Assembly: GCF_013414345.1 (NCBI RefSeq)
Contig: NZ_CP058670.1
Span: 2,294,001 to 2,358,000 of the forward strand
Direction of reading: 5' to 3'
Length of the DNA: 64,000 bases
Source: Microcella indica
Lineage (GTDB): Bacteria > Actinomycetota > Actinomycetes > Actinomycetales > Microbacteriaceae
Shown here piece by piece: positions 16,619-25,585 of the stretch (within the stretch, counting starts at the first letter, position 1; every line of letters starts with the position of its first letter). The position numbers were made by a program, and so were the translations under genes. Below the pieces are notes generated by a model that searched no databases, was not told the origin of the DNA, and saw only the letters and a program-made list of their open reading frames with translations.

Positions 16619-17413
16619 CTACAGCGCCGTGAAGGACGAGGACGCGGCCGCATCGGTCGAGGTGCTCGACTCGGTCGAGCGCGCTCGGCGCTGAGCGACG
16701 GACGCGCGGATCGCCGCATTGGCCGGCTTGCGGCCACGATGCAGAGCGACGACGCCCGTCGTGAGGTTACGGTACGCGACTCGCGTGAATCCCGCACCGC
16801 GCAACCACTGGCTCAACCGGGTCTGGTCTGGCCAGTCCTTGATCGAGTCGAAGAGATAGCGGTACGCCTCGGGGTTCGAGCTTGCCGCACCCGCCACGAG
16901 AGGCATGACGTAGCGCAGGTAGGCGAAGTAGCCAGCGCGTACGACCCCGACGGGGGGCCGCGAGAACTCGCAGATCACGAGCCGCCCGCCCGGCTTGAGC
17001 ACGCGGTACATCTCGGCGAGCGCCACCTGCGGGCGCTGCACGTTGCGCAGGCCGAAGCTGATCGTCACCGCATCGAACTCGTCATCACCGAACGGCAGCT
17101 TCTCGGCATCGCCCTGCACGAACTCGAGGCCCGGGTGCCGTCGTCGGCCCTCCTCGACCATGCCCTGCGAGAAGTCGAGGGCGATGACCTTCGCACCCGA
17201 CTTGGAGAGAGCCGCAGCGCTCGTGCCCGTGCCCGCCGCGATGTCGAGGATGCGCTCCCCCGGCTGGGGGGCGACCGCCCGGCCCGTCGCCGCGCGCCAC
17301 AGGCCCGCGTTGCCGACCGACAGCACGGCATTCGTGCGGTCGTATCGGCGCGCCACGCCGTCGAACATCGCCGCGACCTCGCGCGGCGTCTTCGTCAGGT
17401 CTGCCCTCGTCAC
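16619..17413 (-). CDS. menG: Demethylmenaquinone methyltransferase MenG (UbiE family)
   Basis: This 264-residue SAM-dependent enzyme performs the last step of menaquinone synthesis. It shows ERILDIAAGTGTSA (SAM motif I), FVQGDAEKLPFGDDEFDAVTISFGLRNV (UbiE signature), VLKPGGRLVICEFSRP and AYRYLFDSI. The C-terminal 30 or so residues are a Ser/Thr-rich tail beyond the usual end. The GTG start lies 6 bases after TAGACT. It is divergent from menF and upstream of the polyprenyl synthase. Confidence 0.95.
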   Translation of the reverse strand: MTRADLTKTPREVAAMFDGVARRYDRTNAVLSVGNAGLWRAATGRAVAPQPGERILDIAAGTGTSAAALSKSGAKVIALDFSQGMVEEGRRRHPGLEFVQGDAEKLPFGDDEFDAVTISFGLRNVQRPQVALAEMYRVLKPGGRLVICEFSRPPVGVVRAGYFAYLRYVMPLVAGAASSNPEAYRYLFDSIKDWPDQTRLSQWLRGAGFTRVAYRNLTTGVVALHRGRKPANAAIRASVAQRRARSTESSTSTDAAASSSFTAL

Positions 17414-17515
17414 ACACCGAGTCTAGTGAGCGGTCGCCCGGGGTTGACCGTGAGCCGCCTGGGCAGGCGTCGAGTGCGCAACAGCAGCGCAGGAAGCGCA
17501 GAGTACGCTCGATCC

Positions 17516-18781
17516 GTGCCCTCCCCCGCTGCGCCCGCGGCGCATCCTGCCGCCACCGTGCTGCGAGTCGTCACCGAGATCGTGCCCGACCCCGGGCCGC
17601 TCCTGCCCTACGCGGAACCGGGCAGCCCTCTGCTCGCTCTGCGTCGCGGCGACGGCATCGTCGGCGTGGGAGAAGCGCTGCGGCTCGACTACCGGGGCCC
17701 CGACAGGATTGCCGACGCCGCCGCCCAGTGGCGCGCAGTGAGCGGCCTCGCTCACGTCGACGACCCGGTGCGCCGTCCCGGCACGGGACTCGTCGCGTTC
17801 GGCACCTTCGCCTTCGCCGACGACTCGGGCGCCACGAGCGCGCTCATCGTGCCCGAGCTCATCGTCGGCCGCCATGAGGGAGTCTCCTGGGTCACGCGCC
17901 TGAGCGTCGAGCAGGACGGCCTCGAACCCGTCTCCACTCCCCAGGCGCAGCCGATCGGCGAGCGCCCGCGCGCCACGCTCGCCGCCTCGAGCCTCAGCCG
18001 CGACGCCTTCATGGGCGTCGTCTCCGACGCCCTCACGCGCATCCGCGGCGGAGAGCTCGAGAAGGTCGTCATCGCCCGGGATGCGACCGCCCGCATTCCT
18101 GCCGACAGTGACCGTCGCGCGCTCGTCGACGAGCTCGCCCAGGCCTACCCCGACTGCCTCACCTTCGCCGTCGACGGCCTCTTCGGCGCGAGCCCCGAGA
18201 CCCTCGTCAACGTGCACGCCCGCGAAGCGAGCGCGCGCGTGCTCGCGGGCAGCACCGCGCGAGGAGCCAACGCCGCCGACGACGCCGCCGCCGCCGCGAC
18301 GCTCGCGACGAGCACGAAAGACCTCGACGAGCACGCCTTCGCCGTGCAGAGCGTGCTGCAGTCGCTGCGCCCCCATGCGCGCGCCGTCACGGCGAGCGAA
18401 CTGCCCTTCACCCTCAAGCTGCCCAACCTCTGGCACCTCGCCACCGACGTCGCGATCGAGCTCGGCGAGCAGTCCAGCGCGCTCGACCTCGTCGCCGCGC
18501 TGCACCCCACCGCGGCCGTCGCGGGATCACCGACCGCCGACGCCCTCGCCCTCATCGCCGCGCTCGAACCCTTCGACCGCGGTCGCTACGCGGCACCCGT
18601 CGGTTGGATCGACCAGGACGGCGACGGCGAGTGGGTCATCGCACTGCGCTGCGCCACCGTCGACGCCGAAGGGCTGCTCACCGCGCATGCCGGTGCCGGC
18701 ATCGTCGCCGACTCCGACCCCGAGGCCGAGCTCGCCGAGACGCGCATGAAGTTCCGGCCGATTGCCGACAGTCTGCGGTAG
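17516..18781 (+). CDS. menF: Isochorismate synthase MenF
   Basis: This 421-residue chorismate-utilizing enzyme converts chorismate to isochorismate, the entry to menaquinone synthesis. The C-terminal domain shows GELEKVVIARD, FGASPETLVNVH, LAGSTARG, DEHAFAVQSV, LHPTAAVAGSPT, and WVIALRCATVD with the closing AGAGIVADSDPEAELAETRMKF. The GTG start lies 6 bases after TACGCT, in the divergent spacer shared with menG. Salicylate or siderophore pathways also use this family, but the menaquinone neighbours make MenF the best call. Confidence 0.93.
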   Translation: MPSPAAPAAHPAATVLRVVTEIVPDPGPLLPYAEPGSPLLALRRGDGIVGVGEALRLDYRGPDRIADAAAQWRAVSGLAHVDDPVRRPGTGLVAFGTFAFADDSGATSALIVPELIVGRHEGVSWVTRLSVEQDGLEPVSTPQAQPIGERPRATLAASSLSRDAFMGVVSDALTRIRGGELEKVVIARDATARIPADSDRRALVDELAQAYPDCLTFAVDGLFGASPETLVNVHAREASARVLAGSTARGANAADDAAAAATLATSTKDLDEHAFAVQSVLQSLRPHARAVTASELPFTLKLPNLWHLATDVAIELGEQSSALDLVAALHPTAAVAGSPTADALALIAALEPFDRGRYAAPVGWIDQDGDGEWVIALRCATVDAEGLLTAHAGAGIVADSDPEAELAETRMKFRPIADSLR

Positions 18782-18784
18782 GGC

Positions 18785-19609
18785 TTACGAGTCGGCGAGA
18801 CGCTGCTTCTCGAGCTCGACGTCGAAGTCGGCCGTCGGCCACTGCGGGTCGAGGTCGCGCAGAGCGGACAGCAGCAGGGTCTGCACCGCGAGCCGGGCAT
18901 ACCACTTGCGGTCGGCGGGCACGATGAACCAGGGCGCGTGGTCGGCATCCGTGCGCTGGATGGCGAGCTCGTAGGCGCGCTCGTACTCGGCCCAGAGCAT
19001 CCGCTCATCGATGTCGCCCGGGTTGTACTTCCAGTGCTTGTCGGGGCGGTCCAGCCGCTCGGCGAGGCGCTCCTGCTGCTCATCCTTCGAGATGTGCAGC
19101 ATGACCTTGACGATGCTCGTGCCGCTGTCGGCGACGCGGCGCTCGAACTCAGTGATGTCGTCGTAGCGCTGCTCGATCTCGTCGGCGGGAGCGAGCTCGC
19201 GCACGCGCCCGATGAGCACGTCCTCGTAGTGGGAGCGGTCGAAGACGCCGATCTTGCCGACGGCGGGCAGCTGCTTCTCGACGCGCCACAGGAAGTGGTG
19301 GCTGAGCTCCTCCTCAGTGGGGCGCTTGAACGCTGCCAGCTGAACACCCTGCGGGTCGACGGAGCCGATGACGTGGCGCACGATGCCGCCCTTGCCCGCC
19401 GTGTCCATGGCCTGGATGACGAGCAGCACGCGGCGCGTCTCACCGGCGGTGCTCGCGGCATGGAGCCGCTCCTGCAGGGTGCTCAGCTCGTCGACACCAT
19501 CGGCGAGCGCCTTCTCACCGTCGGCCTTGTCACCGTCGAAGCCGGGAGTGGAGCGCGTGTCGATGTCGCGCAGTCGCACGTCGGCGGGGGCCCGCAGCAG
19601 TTCGTCCAT
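18785..19609 (-). CDS. ppk2: Polyphosphate kinase 2 family protein
   Basis: This 274-residue PPK2-type kinase transfers phosphate between polyphosphate and nucleoside mono- or diphosphates. Walker A is QAMDTAGKGG (66-75), Walker B region VFDRSHYEDVL (about 122-132), followed by a lid with HISKDEQQERL and WKYNPGDIDERMLW. The single-domain length fits the class I/III group. Its ATG lies 6 bases after TAGCCT. It is convergent with menF, 3 bases apart, and independent of the menaquinone pathway. Confidence 0.93.
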   Translation of the reverse strand: MDELLRAPADVRLRDIDTRSTPGFDGDKADGEKALADGVDELSTLQERLHAASTAGETRRVLLVIQAMDTAGKGGIVRHVIGSVDPQGVQLAAFKRPTEEELSHHFLWRVEKQLPAVGKIGVFDRSHYEDVLIGRVRELAPADEIEQRYDDITEFERRVADSGTSIVKVMLHISKDEQQERLAERLDRPDKHWKYNPGDIDERMLWAEYERAYELAIQRTDADHAPWFIVPADRKWYARLAVQTLLLSALRDLDPQWPTADFDVELEKQRLADS

Positions 19610-19640
19610 GGCCCGAGGCTACCCGCCCGTCATTCGGCGG

Positions 19641-21341
19641 TCAGTCGCTCAGTGGCACGTCGACGAGGAGGCGGGGCTCGGGCGCAGTGAGGGCGTCATC
19701 GAGCTCGGCGCGCGTCGTCACCTTCCGGTAGGCCCACCCGCCGGCCGCGGCGAGCGCCGCGAGGTCGACGGCGTGGGGCGTGCGCATGACCCGCTCGAAG
19801 TCGTCGGCGGGCGCGGTCGCGGCCACTTCGAGCTCGTCGAAGATCGTGCCGCCGCCGTCGTTGCCGACGATGACGTGCAGCCGCAGATCGTCGGGCAGGG
19901 GGGCGAGCAGTGCGCCAGCGTCGTGGAGGAGGGCGAGGTCGCCGAGGAGCACGCGCGTCGTGCCGGGCGTCGCCGTCGTCTCGACGTCGGCGGCGCCGAG
20001 CGCCATGCCCGTCGCCGTCGACACCGTGCCGTCGATGCCCGCGAGCCCGCGGTTGGCGTGCACCGGAATCGCCTTGCCGGGCACGATCGCGTCGGCGACG
20101 CGGATGAGCCGGGATGCCGCCAGCACGAGTCGATCGTGCGGCCAGGTGGCCGCCCACACGGCGCGCACGAGCATCCGCCGGTCGACGGGTGCGCGCAGCA
20201 CCGCCAGCTCGGCGGAGGCGAAGGCGGCGCGCACGCCTCGGTCGCTCGAGACGGCGAGCGAGAGGTCGGGAGCCGGGTCGCCGGGCTCCTGCGACTCGAG
20301 CACGGCGCGCGACATGCTCACCCAGCCACCGACCCAGCGCCGCACGACCGCGCGATCGGGGGCGCCCTGCACGCGCACCCCGTCCACGATGCGCGCGCGA
20401 TGGCCGGGGTTGTACGCCTCGACGCCGGGGGTGCGCACGACGATCGTCTCGACGTCGCCGCGTTCCAGCAGGGCGGGCACCTCGCGACTGAGGGTCGGGT
20501 GGCCGAGAACGATCGCCCGGCCGACGGCCTCGCCGTGCGGCCCGCGCAGCACGTCGCGGTAGGCGACGACGAGGTGGCGGCCGAAGCGTGCGCCGCTCGA
20601 TACTTCCGCGATGAGCGGAGCACCCAGATCGACGGCGAGCTGCTCGGCGGCCGGTCCGGCGCCGTGGCCTGCGATGACGACGGTCGCGTCGTCGGGCACG
20701 AGGTCGAGCGTCAGCCCCGGCTCGGTCGGCGGCGCGTCCTCCGCAGCGGCTGGGGCATCGATGCGGTCGGGCACGAGGATGCTCCCGCTCAACGGTTCGC
20801 GGTACGCGAGGTTGAGGTGCACAGGGCCCTCGGCGCTCGCCCTGACCGCGAGGGCGGCAAGGGTGCGAGCATCCTCGCGCTCACCGGGCGCGCCCGTCGG
20901 GGCGGGAGCATCCCAGTCGGCGCGCACGAGATCGCCGAAGATACCCGGCTGGACGGTCGTCTGATTGCTGCCGATGCCGCGCAGCTCGGCGGGACGGTCG
21001 GCGGTCAGCACGATGAGCGGAACGCCCGAGTGGTGGGCTTCGAGGACGGCAGGATGCAGGTTGGCGACCGCGGTGCCCGAGGTGCACACGATCGCGACCG
21101 GCCGGCCGGTCTGCACGGCGAGGCCGAGGGCGGTGAATCCGGCGACGCGCTCGTCGATGCGCACCGTGACGCGAAGGTGCCCTGCACGCGCGAAGGCGGC
21201 GGCGGCGAGAGCGAGGGCCTGCGAGCGCGAGCCGGGGCTCAGCACCACATCGGCGACCCCGTGCGCCACGAGGCCCTCGAGCAGGGCCGCCGCGGACGCC
21301 GAGGCCGGCGAGTCAGCGCTCAGCGGGGGGAGGGTTGTCAT
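19641..21341 (-). CDS. menD: SEPHCHC synthase MenD
   Basis: This 566-residue thiamine-diphosphate and Mg-dependent enzyme joins isochorismate and 2-oxoglutarate in menaquinone synthesis. The N-terminus shows VLSPGSRSQALALAAAAF and RIDERVAGFTALGLAVQTGRP (ThDP Glu), then CTSGTAVANLHPAVLEA; the C-terminal ThDP region contains VIVGNDGGGTIFDEL. The chosen ATG lies 28 bases inside the end of the upstream PLDc_N gene, so the two are translationally coupled. Length is normal for MenD. Confidence 0.95.
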   Translation of the reverse strand: MTTLPPLSADSPASASAAALLEGLVAHGVADVVLSPGSRSQALALAAAAFARAGHLRVTVRIDERVAGFTALGLAVQTGRPVAIVCTSGTAVANLHPAVLEAHHSGVPLIVLTADRPAELRGIGSNQTTVQPGIFGDLVRADWDAPAPTGAPGEREDARTLAALAVRASAEGPVHLNLAYREPLSGSILVPDRIDAPAAAEDAPPTEPGLTLDLVPDDATVVIAGHGAGPAAEQLAVDLGAPLIAEVSSGARFGRHLVVAYRDVLRGPHGEAVGRAIVLGHPTLSREVPALLERGDVETIVVRTPGVEAYNPGHRARIVDGVRVQGAPDRAVVRRWVGGWVSMSRAVLESQEPGDPAPDLSLAVSSDRGVRAAFASAELAVLRAPVDRRMLVRAVWAATWPHDRLVLAASRLIRVADAIVPGKAIPVHANRGLAGIDGTVSTATGMALGAADVETTATPGTTRVLLGDLALLHDAGALLAPLPDDLRLHVIVGNDGGGTIFDELEVAATAPADDFERVMRTPHAVDLAALAAAGGWAYRKVTTRAELDDALTAPEPRLLVDVPLSD

Positions 21342-21669
21342 CGTCGAGATCGGCGAGCTCCTGCTCGAGACGGCGCAGGCGCTCGTCCTGCTCGGCACGG
21401 CGTGCCACCTCGTCGCGGCCGAGGGTACCGAGGAACGCCGGATCGTCGTCGGGAGCGACCGTGCGGCTCGTGCGGCCGGGGCCACGCCGCGCCTTGCCGA
21501 CGATGAGCCACAGGATGCCGCCGAGCACGGGGAGGACGACCACGAGCACGGCCCACGCCGCCTTCGGCATCGCTCGGACGCGCCCACGGTCGGTGAGCAG
21601 GACGTCAACGAGCGTGTAGACCGTGAAGGCGACGGCCACCACCACGAGCACGACGATGACTCTGGGCAT
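21313..21669 (-). CDS. PLDc_N-domain membrane protein
   Basis: This 118-residue protein has two transmembrane helices (about 3-22 and 38-58) separated by DVLLTDRGRVRAMPKAAW, the typical PLDc_N hairpin found at the N-terminus of cardiolipin synthases but here without any PLD domain. A soluble charged tail with a short coiled coil (EQDERLRRLEQELADLDDD) follows. The ATG lies 6 bases after TACAGT. Its end overlaps menD. Function unknown; it is a common stand-alone protein beside men genes in Actinobacteria. Confidence 0.8.
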   Translation of the reverse strand: MPRVIVVLVVVAVAFTVYTLVDVLLTDRGRVRAMPKAAWAVLVVVLPVLGGILWLIVGKARRGPGRTSRTVAPDDDPAFLGTLGRDEVARRAEQDERLRRLEQELADLDDDNPPPAER

Positions 21670-21756
21670 GCCCCTACTGTAGTCATCCGCACTGGGCGGC
21701 GCCCGAGAGCGGCCCGTGCGCAGCCTGCACCCTGGTCGCGCTCGTAGACTGGGAGC

Positions 21757-22008
21757 ATGAGCCCCTGGATCGCCTACAGCCTCCTGCGGTTCGGACTGTT
21801 CGGCGGCGTCCTGGCGCTCCTTCTGCTCGCACAACTCGAGTGGTGGTGGGCGGCGATCCTCGCCACGATCATCGCGTTCACGGTCTCGTACATCTTCTTC
21901 CCCGGCCTGCGCCACGCGGTCGCCGCCGACCTCGCCGCCCGTCGCACGCGCGAGACGCCGGAGGACCCCGACGCCGACGCCGAGGACGCGGCGCTCGGGA
22001 ATCGCTGA
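21757..22008 (+). CDS. DUF4229 small membrane protein
   Basis: The 83-residue protein has two hydrophobic helices (about 6-25 and 30-50) with the DUF4229 pattern YSLLRFGLF, then WWAAILATIIAFTVSYIFFPGLR, and an acidic cytoplasmic tail. The ATG lies 6 bases after TAGACT. It is divergent from the PLDc_N gene with an 87-base gap, and DUF4229 genes are often next to menaquinone genes in Actinobacteria. No biochemical role is known to me. Confidence 0.82.
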   Translation: MSPWIAYSLLRFGLFGGVLALLLLAQLEWWWAAILATIIAFTVSYIFFPGLRHAVAADLAARRTRETPEDPDADAEDAALGNR

Positions 22009-22108
22009 CCGCGGCGCGCGGTACGGGTGCGGTTCGCGCGGCTGGCGGTAAGGGTTTCGTAAGCTCGCGCGCTGTCGGCTCGACCGGGCGGGCGCCTAGA
22101 TTCTCCTC

Positions 22109-22621
22109 ATGACCTCTCCCGCGCCCCTTCTGCGACTGGCTACCCTCGCGACCGCCCTGGCCCTCGTGGTCGCCGGCTGCACACCGGTCGACGATCCCAC
22201 GGCCGACCCGTCGAGCACGGTGACTCCCGCGCCCGGCGCGAGCGAGCCGATGGACGACGACGGGGACGACGATGCTCCGGATGCCGGGGCCGGCTCGAGC
22301 GGGGACGCCGCGCAGGCAGGCGCCTACGTCGAGTACCGCGACGGCATCATCGAGGAGACCGCCGGCTCGAAGGCACTCTTCTTCCACGCGCCGTGGTGCC
22401 CGCAGTGCCGTGCGCTCGAGGAGAGCATCCTCTCGGGGGAGATTCCCGACGACCTGACGATCATCAAGGTCGACTTCGACACCGCGACGGGCCTGCGCCA
22501 GCAGTACGGCGTGACGATCCAGACGACGATCGTGTTCGTCGACGACGACGGCGCGGCGCTCGCGACCGAAGTGCTGTACTCCGACACGACCCTCGACGCC
22601 CTCGTGGCGGCGGCGCCCTAG
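22109..22621 (+). CDS. Thioredoxin-like lipoprotein
   Basis: This 170-residue exported thiol-redox protein has a lipoprotein signal peptide ending VVAGC with lipidated C24, an acidic Pro/Asp linker (about 30-70), and a thioredoxin fold with active site W96-C97-P-Q-C100 in FFHAPWCPQC. It is followed 9 bases later by a CcdA-like gene, so it probably receives electrons across the membrane from CcdA and reduces an exported partner. The ATG is 6 bases after TAGATT. It is distinct from the TlpA of the cytochrome c cluster. Confidence 0.88.
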   Translation: MTSPAPLLRLATLATALALVVAGCTPVDDPTADPSSTVTPAPGASEPMDDDGDDDAPDAGAGSSGDAAQAGAYVEYRDGIIEETAGSKALFFHAPWCPQCRALEESILSGEIPDDLTIIKVDFDTATGLRQQYGVTIQTTIVFVDDDGAALATEVLYSDTTLDALVAAAP

Positions 22622-22630
22622 GCTCGCGGC

Positions 22631-23374
22631 GTGGAAGGGCTCGCTCTCGTCAGCCTCGCCGCCGGCGTCCTCACCGTCGCGGCGCCGTGCGTGCTGCCGC
22701 TGCTGCCGATCATCATCGGCGGCTCGATCGTCGCCGACGACGCCGGCTCGACCCGGGCACGAGTGCGCCCCTACGTCATCGCGGGCTCGCTCGCGGTGAG
22801 CGTCATCGCCTTCACCCTGCTGCTGAAGGCGACGACGGCGCTGCTCGGCATTCCCACCCAGGTGTGGCAGATCGTCTCGGGCGTCATCGTCATCCTGCTC
22901 GGCATCAACCTGCTCGCGCCGAGCCTGTGGGAGCGAGTCTCGACGCGCCTCGGCCTCGGCGAGCGCAGCAACCGCGCGCTCGACGGCTCGGTGCAGCGGC
23001 AGAGCATCGGCGGCGACATCCTCACGGGGGCGGCGCTCGGGCCCGTCTTCTCCAGCTGCAGCCCCACCTACGCGCTCATCGTGGCGACCGTGCTGCCGGT
23101 CTCCTTCGCCGAGGGCGTGCTCTACGTCGCCCTGTACGCCGTCGGACTGGCGATTCCGCTGCTGCTCATCTCGCTCGCCGGCCGGGGGGCCGCACGCCGG
23201 CTGGGGTGGCTCGCGGACCCACGCGGCTGGTTCCGCCGCACGATGGGGGTGCTGTTCATCATCGTGGGTGTCGTCGTCATCGTCGGGGCCGACAAGGCTC
23301 TGCAGACCCTCATCCTCGACCTCGGCTGGTACAACCCCATCGCCGAGTTCGAAGGGGTGCTGCGGGGTGAGTGA
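22631..23374 (+). CDS. CcdA/DsbD-type transmembrane electron carrier
   Basis: The 247-residue protein has about six transmembrane helices and the two redox cysteines of the family, in AAPCVLPLLP (first helix) and FSSCSPTYAL (fourth helix). It should carry reducing equivalents from cytoplasmic thioredoxin to the thioredoxin-like lipoprotein encoded just upstream. A TAGGCT box overlapping the previous stop codon lies 6 bases before the GTG start. The end overlaps the response regulator by 4 bases, which ties this redox pair to a two-component system. Confidence 0.88.
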   Translation: MEGLALVSLAAGVLTVAAPCVLPLLPIIIGGSIVADDAGSTRARVRPYVIAGSLAVSVIAFTLLLKATTALLGIPTQVWQIVSGVIVILLGINLLAPSLWERVSTRLGLGERSNRALDGSVQRQSIGGDILTGAALGPVFSSCSPTYALIVATVLPVSFAEGVLYVALYAVGLAIPLLLISLAGRGAARRLGWLADPRGWFRRTMGVLFIIVGVVVIVGADKALQTLILDLGWYNPIAEFEGVLRGE

Positions 23375-24264
23375 CCGTGGCGCCTGAGGCAGGGGGGATG
23401 GCGGAGCCGGGGGGCTCCGCAGGCGGGGTCGCGTCGTCGGGTCGCGACCCCGCCTCATCGGCGCTCAGCCGCCCGCTCGATGGTCGACGCGTGCTCGTGG
23501 TCGACGACGACCCGACGTTGCTCGAGATCGCCGCGACCTACTTGAGCGCGGCGGGCGCGACGGTGGCGACGGCGCCCGATTCGGTGCGCGCGTTGCGCTC
23601 TGCGGAGGAGTCGGAACCCGACCTCGTCGTGCTCGACCGCATGATCCCGGGGGTTGACGGGCTCGAAGTGGCGCGACGACTGCGGGAGCGCTCGACCGTG
23701 CCGATCATCATGCTCACGGCTCTCGGCGAGGCCGAGCACCGCATCGAGGGCCTCGAGGCCGGGGTCGACGACTATCTCGCGAAGCCGTTCTCGCCGCGCG
23801 AACTGGTGCTGCGCGCCGAGGCGCTCCTGCGCCGCTCGACCGCGAACCGGGAGGTGGACGGCGACGTGACCCTGGGGCGCCTGCACCTCGACGCCGCTGC
23901 TCGCACGATCAGTCTCGACGGCGCTCCGCTGGCCCTCACCGCCCGCGAGCACGACCTGCTCGCGCACCTCGTGCGCCGCCCCGGCCGCACACTGCGTCGC
24001 GACGAGCTGCTCGAAGAGGTCTGGGGCTGGACGATCGGCGACGTGTCAACGATCACTGTGCACGTGCGGCGATTGCGCGAGAAGGTCGAGCAGGACCCTT
24101 CGCACCCGCGCATCATCACGACCGTGTGGGGGGTCGGCTACCTGCTCGACCCGGCTGGCCTCGATCCGGCTGGCCCCGATCCTGCCGACCTCGATCCTGC
24201 CAACCTCGAGTCCGCGGGCCACGACCCTGCCCCGACCGACGCCGAGGGGGCTGAGTCGCCATGA
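23371..24264 (+). CDS. OmpR-family response regulator with repetitive tail
   Basis: The 297-residue regulator has an extra 35-residue N-terminal extension, a receiver domain (VLVVDDDPTLL, phospho-acceptor D89 in VVLDRMIPGVDG, Lys in DYLAKPFSP) and a winged-helix DNA-binding domain ending at ITTVWGVGYLLDP. The last 35 or so residues are five- residue imperfect repeats of the form LDPAG/PDPAD, encoded by near-identical 15-base units. GTG overlaps the CcdA stop; an internal start near the receiver domain is also possible. The partner kinase overlaps its end. Confidence 0.92.
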   Translation: MTVAPEAGGMAEPGGSAGGVASSGRDPASSALSRPLDGRRVLVVDDDPTLLEIAATYLSAAGATVATAPDSVRALRSAEESEPDLVVLDRMIPGVDGLEVARRLRERSTVPIIMLTALGEAEHRIEGLEAGVDDYLAKPFSPRELVLRAEALLRRSTANREVDGDVTLGRLHLDAAARTISLDGAPLALTAREHDLLAHLVRRPGRTLRRDELLEEVWGWTIGDVSTITVHVRRLREKVEQDPSHPRIITTVWGVGYLLDPAGLDPAGPDPADLDPANLESAGHDPAPTDAEGAESP

Positions 24265-25415
24265 CGATCGCCGACTACGTGCAGGTTGTGGGCTTCGCGG
24301 CGGGCAGCGCCCTCGTCGCGGGGCTTCTCGCGGCCGTCGTGTTGCGGCTCGCGCGCCGGGCGCCCCTCGTCGTGCACGTCATCGTCATCGTCGCTGCCGC
24401 CGTCGGCGCCGTCGCCGGCGGCATCGCCCTTACCGCGGGCGGCATGTACATCAACGACTCCGACACGATGGTCGCCCTCTCGGTGACGGCGGCGAGCGGC
24501 GTCGTCTCCCTCGCGATGGCGCTCCTCCTCACCCTGGCGCTCTCGCGGGATGCCCGGGGCCTCGGCCGCGATGCCCGCCGGCTCGGGGCGGGCGACACCG
24601 TCGAGCCGGCACGCCGTGTGACGGCGGAGCTCGACGCCGTGCAGGGTGAGCTCGCGGAGTCGAGCGATCGGCTCGCGGCGGCGCGTACCGCGTCCGAGCG
24701 GGCGGAGGCGGCCCGGCGCGACCTCGTCGCCCGCATCGCGCACGACCTGCTCGCGCCTCTCGCGAGCATCCGCGCGATCGCCGAGACCCTTGAGGACGGC
24801 CTCTCGACCGAGCCGGAGCGGCACGCTCACCAGCTCGGGTCGCACGTGACGCGCCTGCACGCCCTCATCGGCGATCTCTTCGAGCTCTCGCGTATCGACG
24901 CCGGCACGCTCACACTCGCTCCCGAGACGGTCTCGCTCACCGACCTCGCCTCCGATGTCGTCGCCGACTTCGCACCCCTCGCGGCCCAACACGACGTGAC
25001 TCTCGAGCTCTCGGCGACCGACGCGGTCACGGCCGTCGTAGATGCTCAGGCCTTCAGCCGCGCCCTCGTCAACGTGGTCGTCAACGCGATCGAGCACTCC
25101 CCCATCGGCGGTGTCGTCACGATCGCCGTCGACGAGCACGAGGGGGCGGGGCGCGTGCGCGTGCGCGACCGTGGGCCCGGCATCGCCGAGACCGACCTTC
25201 CCCATGTCTTCGACGCCGGATGGCGCGCCGACGCGGCGCGCACCTCCCCCCGCTTGGGCCTCGCCGGCGGCGCCGGACTCGGCCTCGCCATCACGCGCGC
25301 GATCCTCGAGGCGCACGGCGGCAGTGCGAGTGCCGCGCCTGCAGAACGAGATGCCACGGGCGGCGCTGACGGCGCCGCCGGCGCCGAGTTCACGCTGCTG
25401 CTGCCGCACCCCTGA
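24261..25415 (+). CDS. Sensor histidine kinase
   Basis: This 384-residue membrane kinase has three N-terminal hydrophobic segments with no sizeable external sensor domain, a HAMP-like stretch (about 95-125), HisKA with H161 in ARIAHDLLAPLASIRA, then the N box VVNAIEHSP, G1 VRDRGPGIAE and G2 GGAGLGLAI. The H box differs from the usual HELRTPL. With so little outside the membrane it may sense membrane or redox state, which would suit its operon with the thioredoxin lipoprotein and CcdA; that link is inference. It overlaps the regulator gene by 4 bases. Confidence 0.92.
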   Translation: MTIADYVQVVGFAAGSALVAGLLAAVVLRLARRAPLVVHVIVIVAAAVGAVAGGIALTAGGMYINDSDTMVALSVTAASGVVSLAMALLLTLALSRDARGLGRDARRLGAGDTVEPARRVTAELDAVQGELAESSDRLAAARTASERAEAARRDLVARIAHDLLAPLASIRAIAETLEDGLSTEPERHAHQLGSHVTRLHALIGDLFELSRIDAGTLTLAPETVSLTDLASDVVADFAPLAAQHDVTLELSATDAVTAVVDAQAFSRALVNVVVNAIEHSPIGGVVTIAVDEHEGAGRVRVRDRGPGIAETDLPHVFDAGWRADAARTSPRLGLAGGAGLGLAITRAILEAHGGSASAAPAERDATGGADGAAGAEFTLLLPHP

Positions 25416-25467
25416 GCCACGCGCTGGGCACCTCAGTGCCGACCCCACGAACACTGCCTGCCGTTGG

Positions 25468-25524
25468 CTTCCAGAATTGCGGAACTTTCTGAGCGCAGGT
25501 CACATAGTTCCGCAGTCCTGGAAG
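25468..25524. repeat. Foldback element between convergent genes
   Basis: Arms at 25468-25486 and 25506-25524 are inverted copies with 17 of 19 pairs matching (CTTCCAGAATTGCGGAACT on the left). The left arm is followed by TTCTG. The layout (AATT, GGA, TTTCTG, hairpin, convergent flanking genes) parallels the element at 837-933, so both probably belong to one repeat family acting as terminators or REP-like elements. Confidence 0.65.
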
Positions 25525-25585
25525 GTGCTCGGTGAGAGGTCGCCCGCAACGCGGGTCGAGCGAGACGCGTCCGCTCGCGAAGCCC

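Noticed and set aside
21878-23458. A 526-codon minus-strand frame over the thioredoxin-CcdA region
   Set aside because: The plus-strand genes have signal peptide, CPQC and CcdA motifs; the antisense product is low-complexity.
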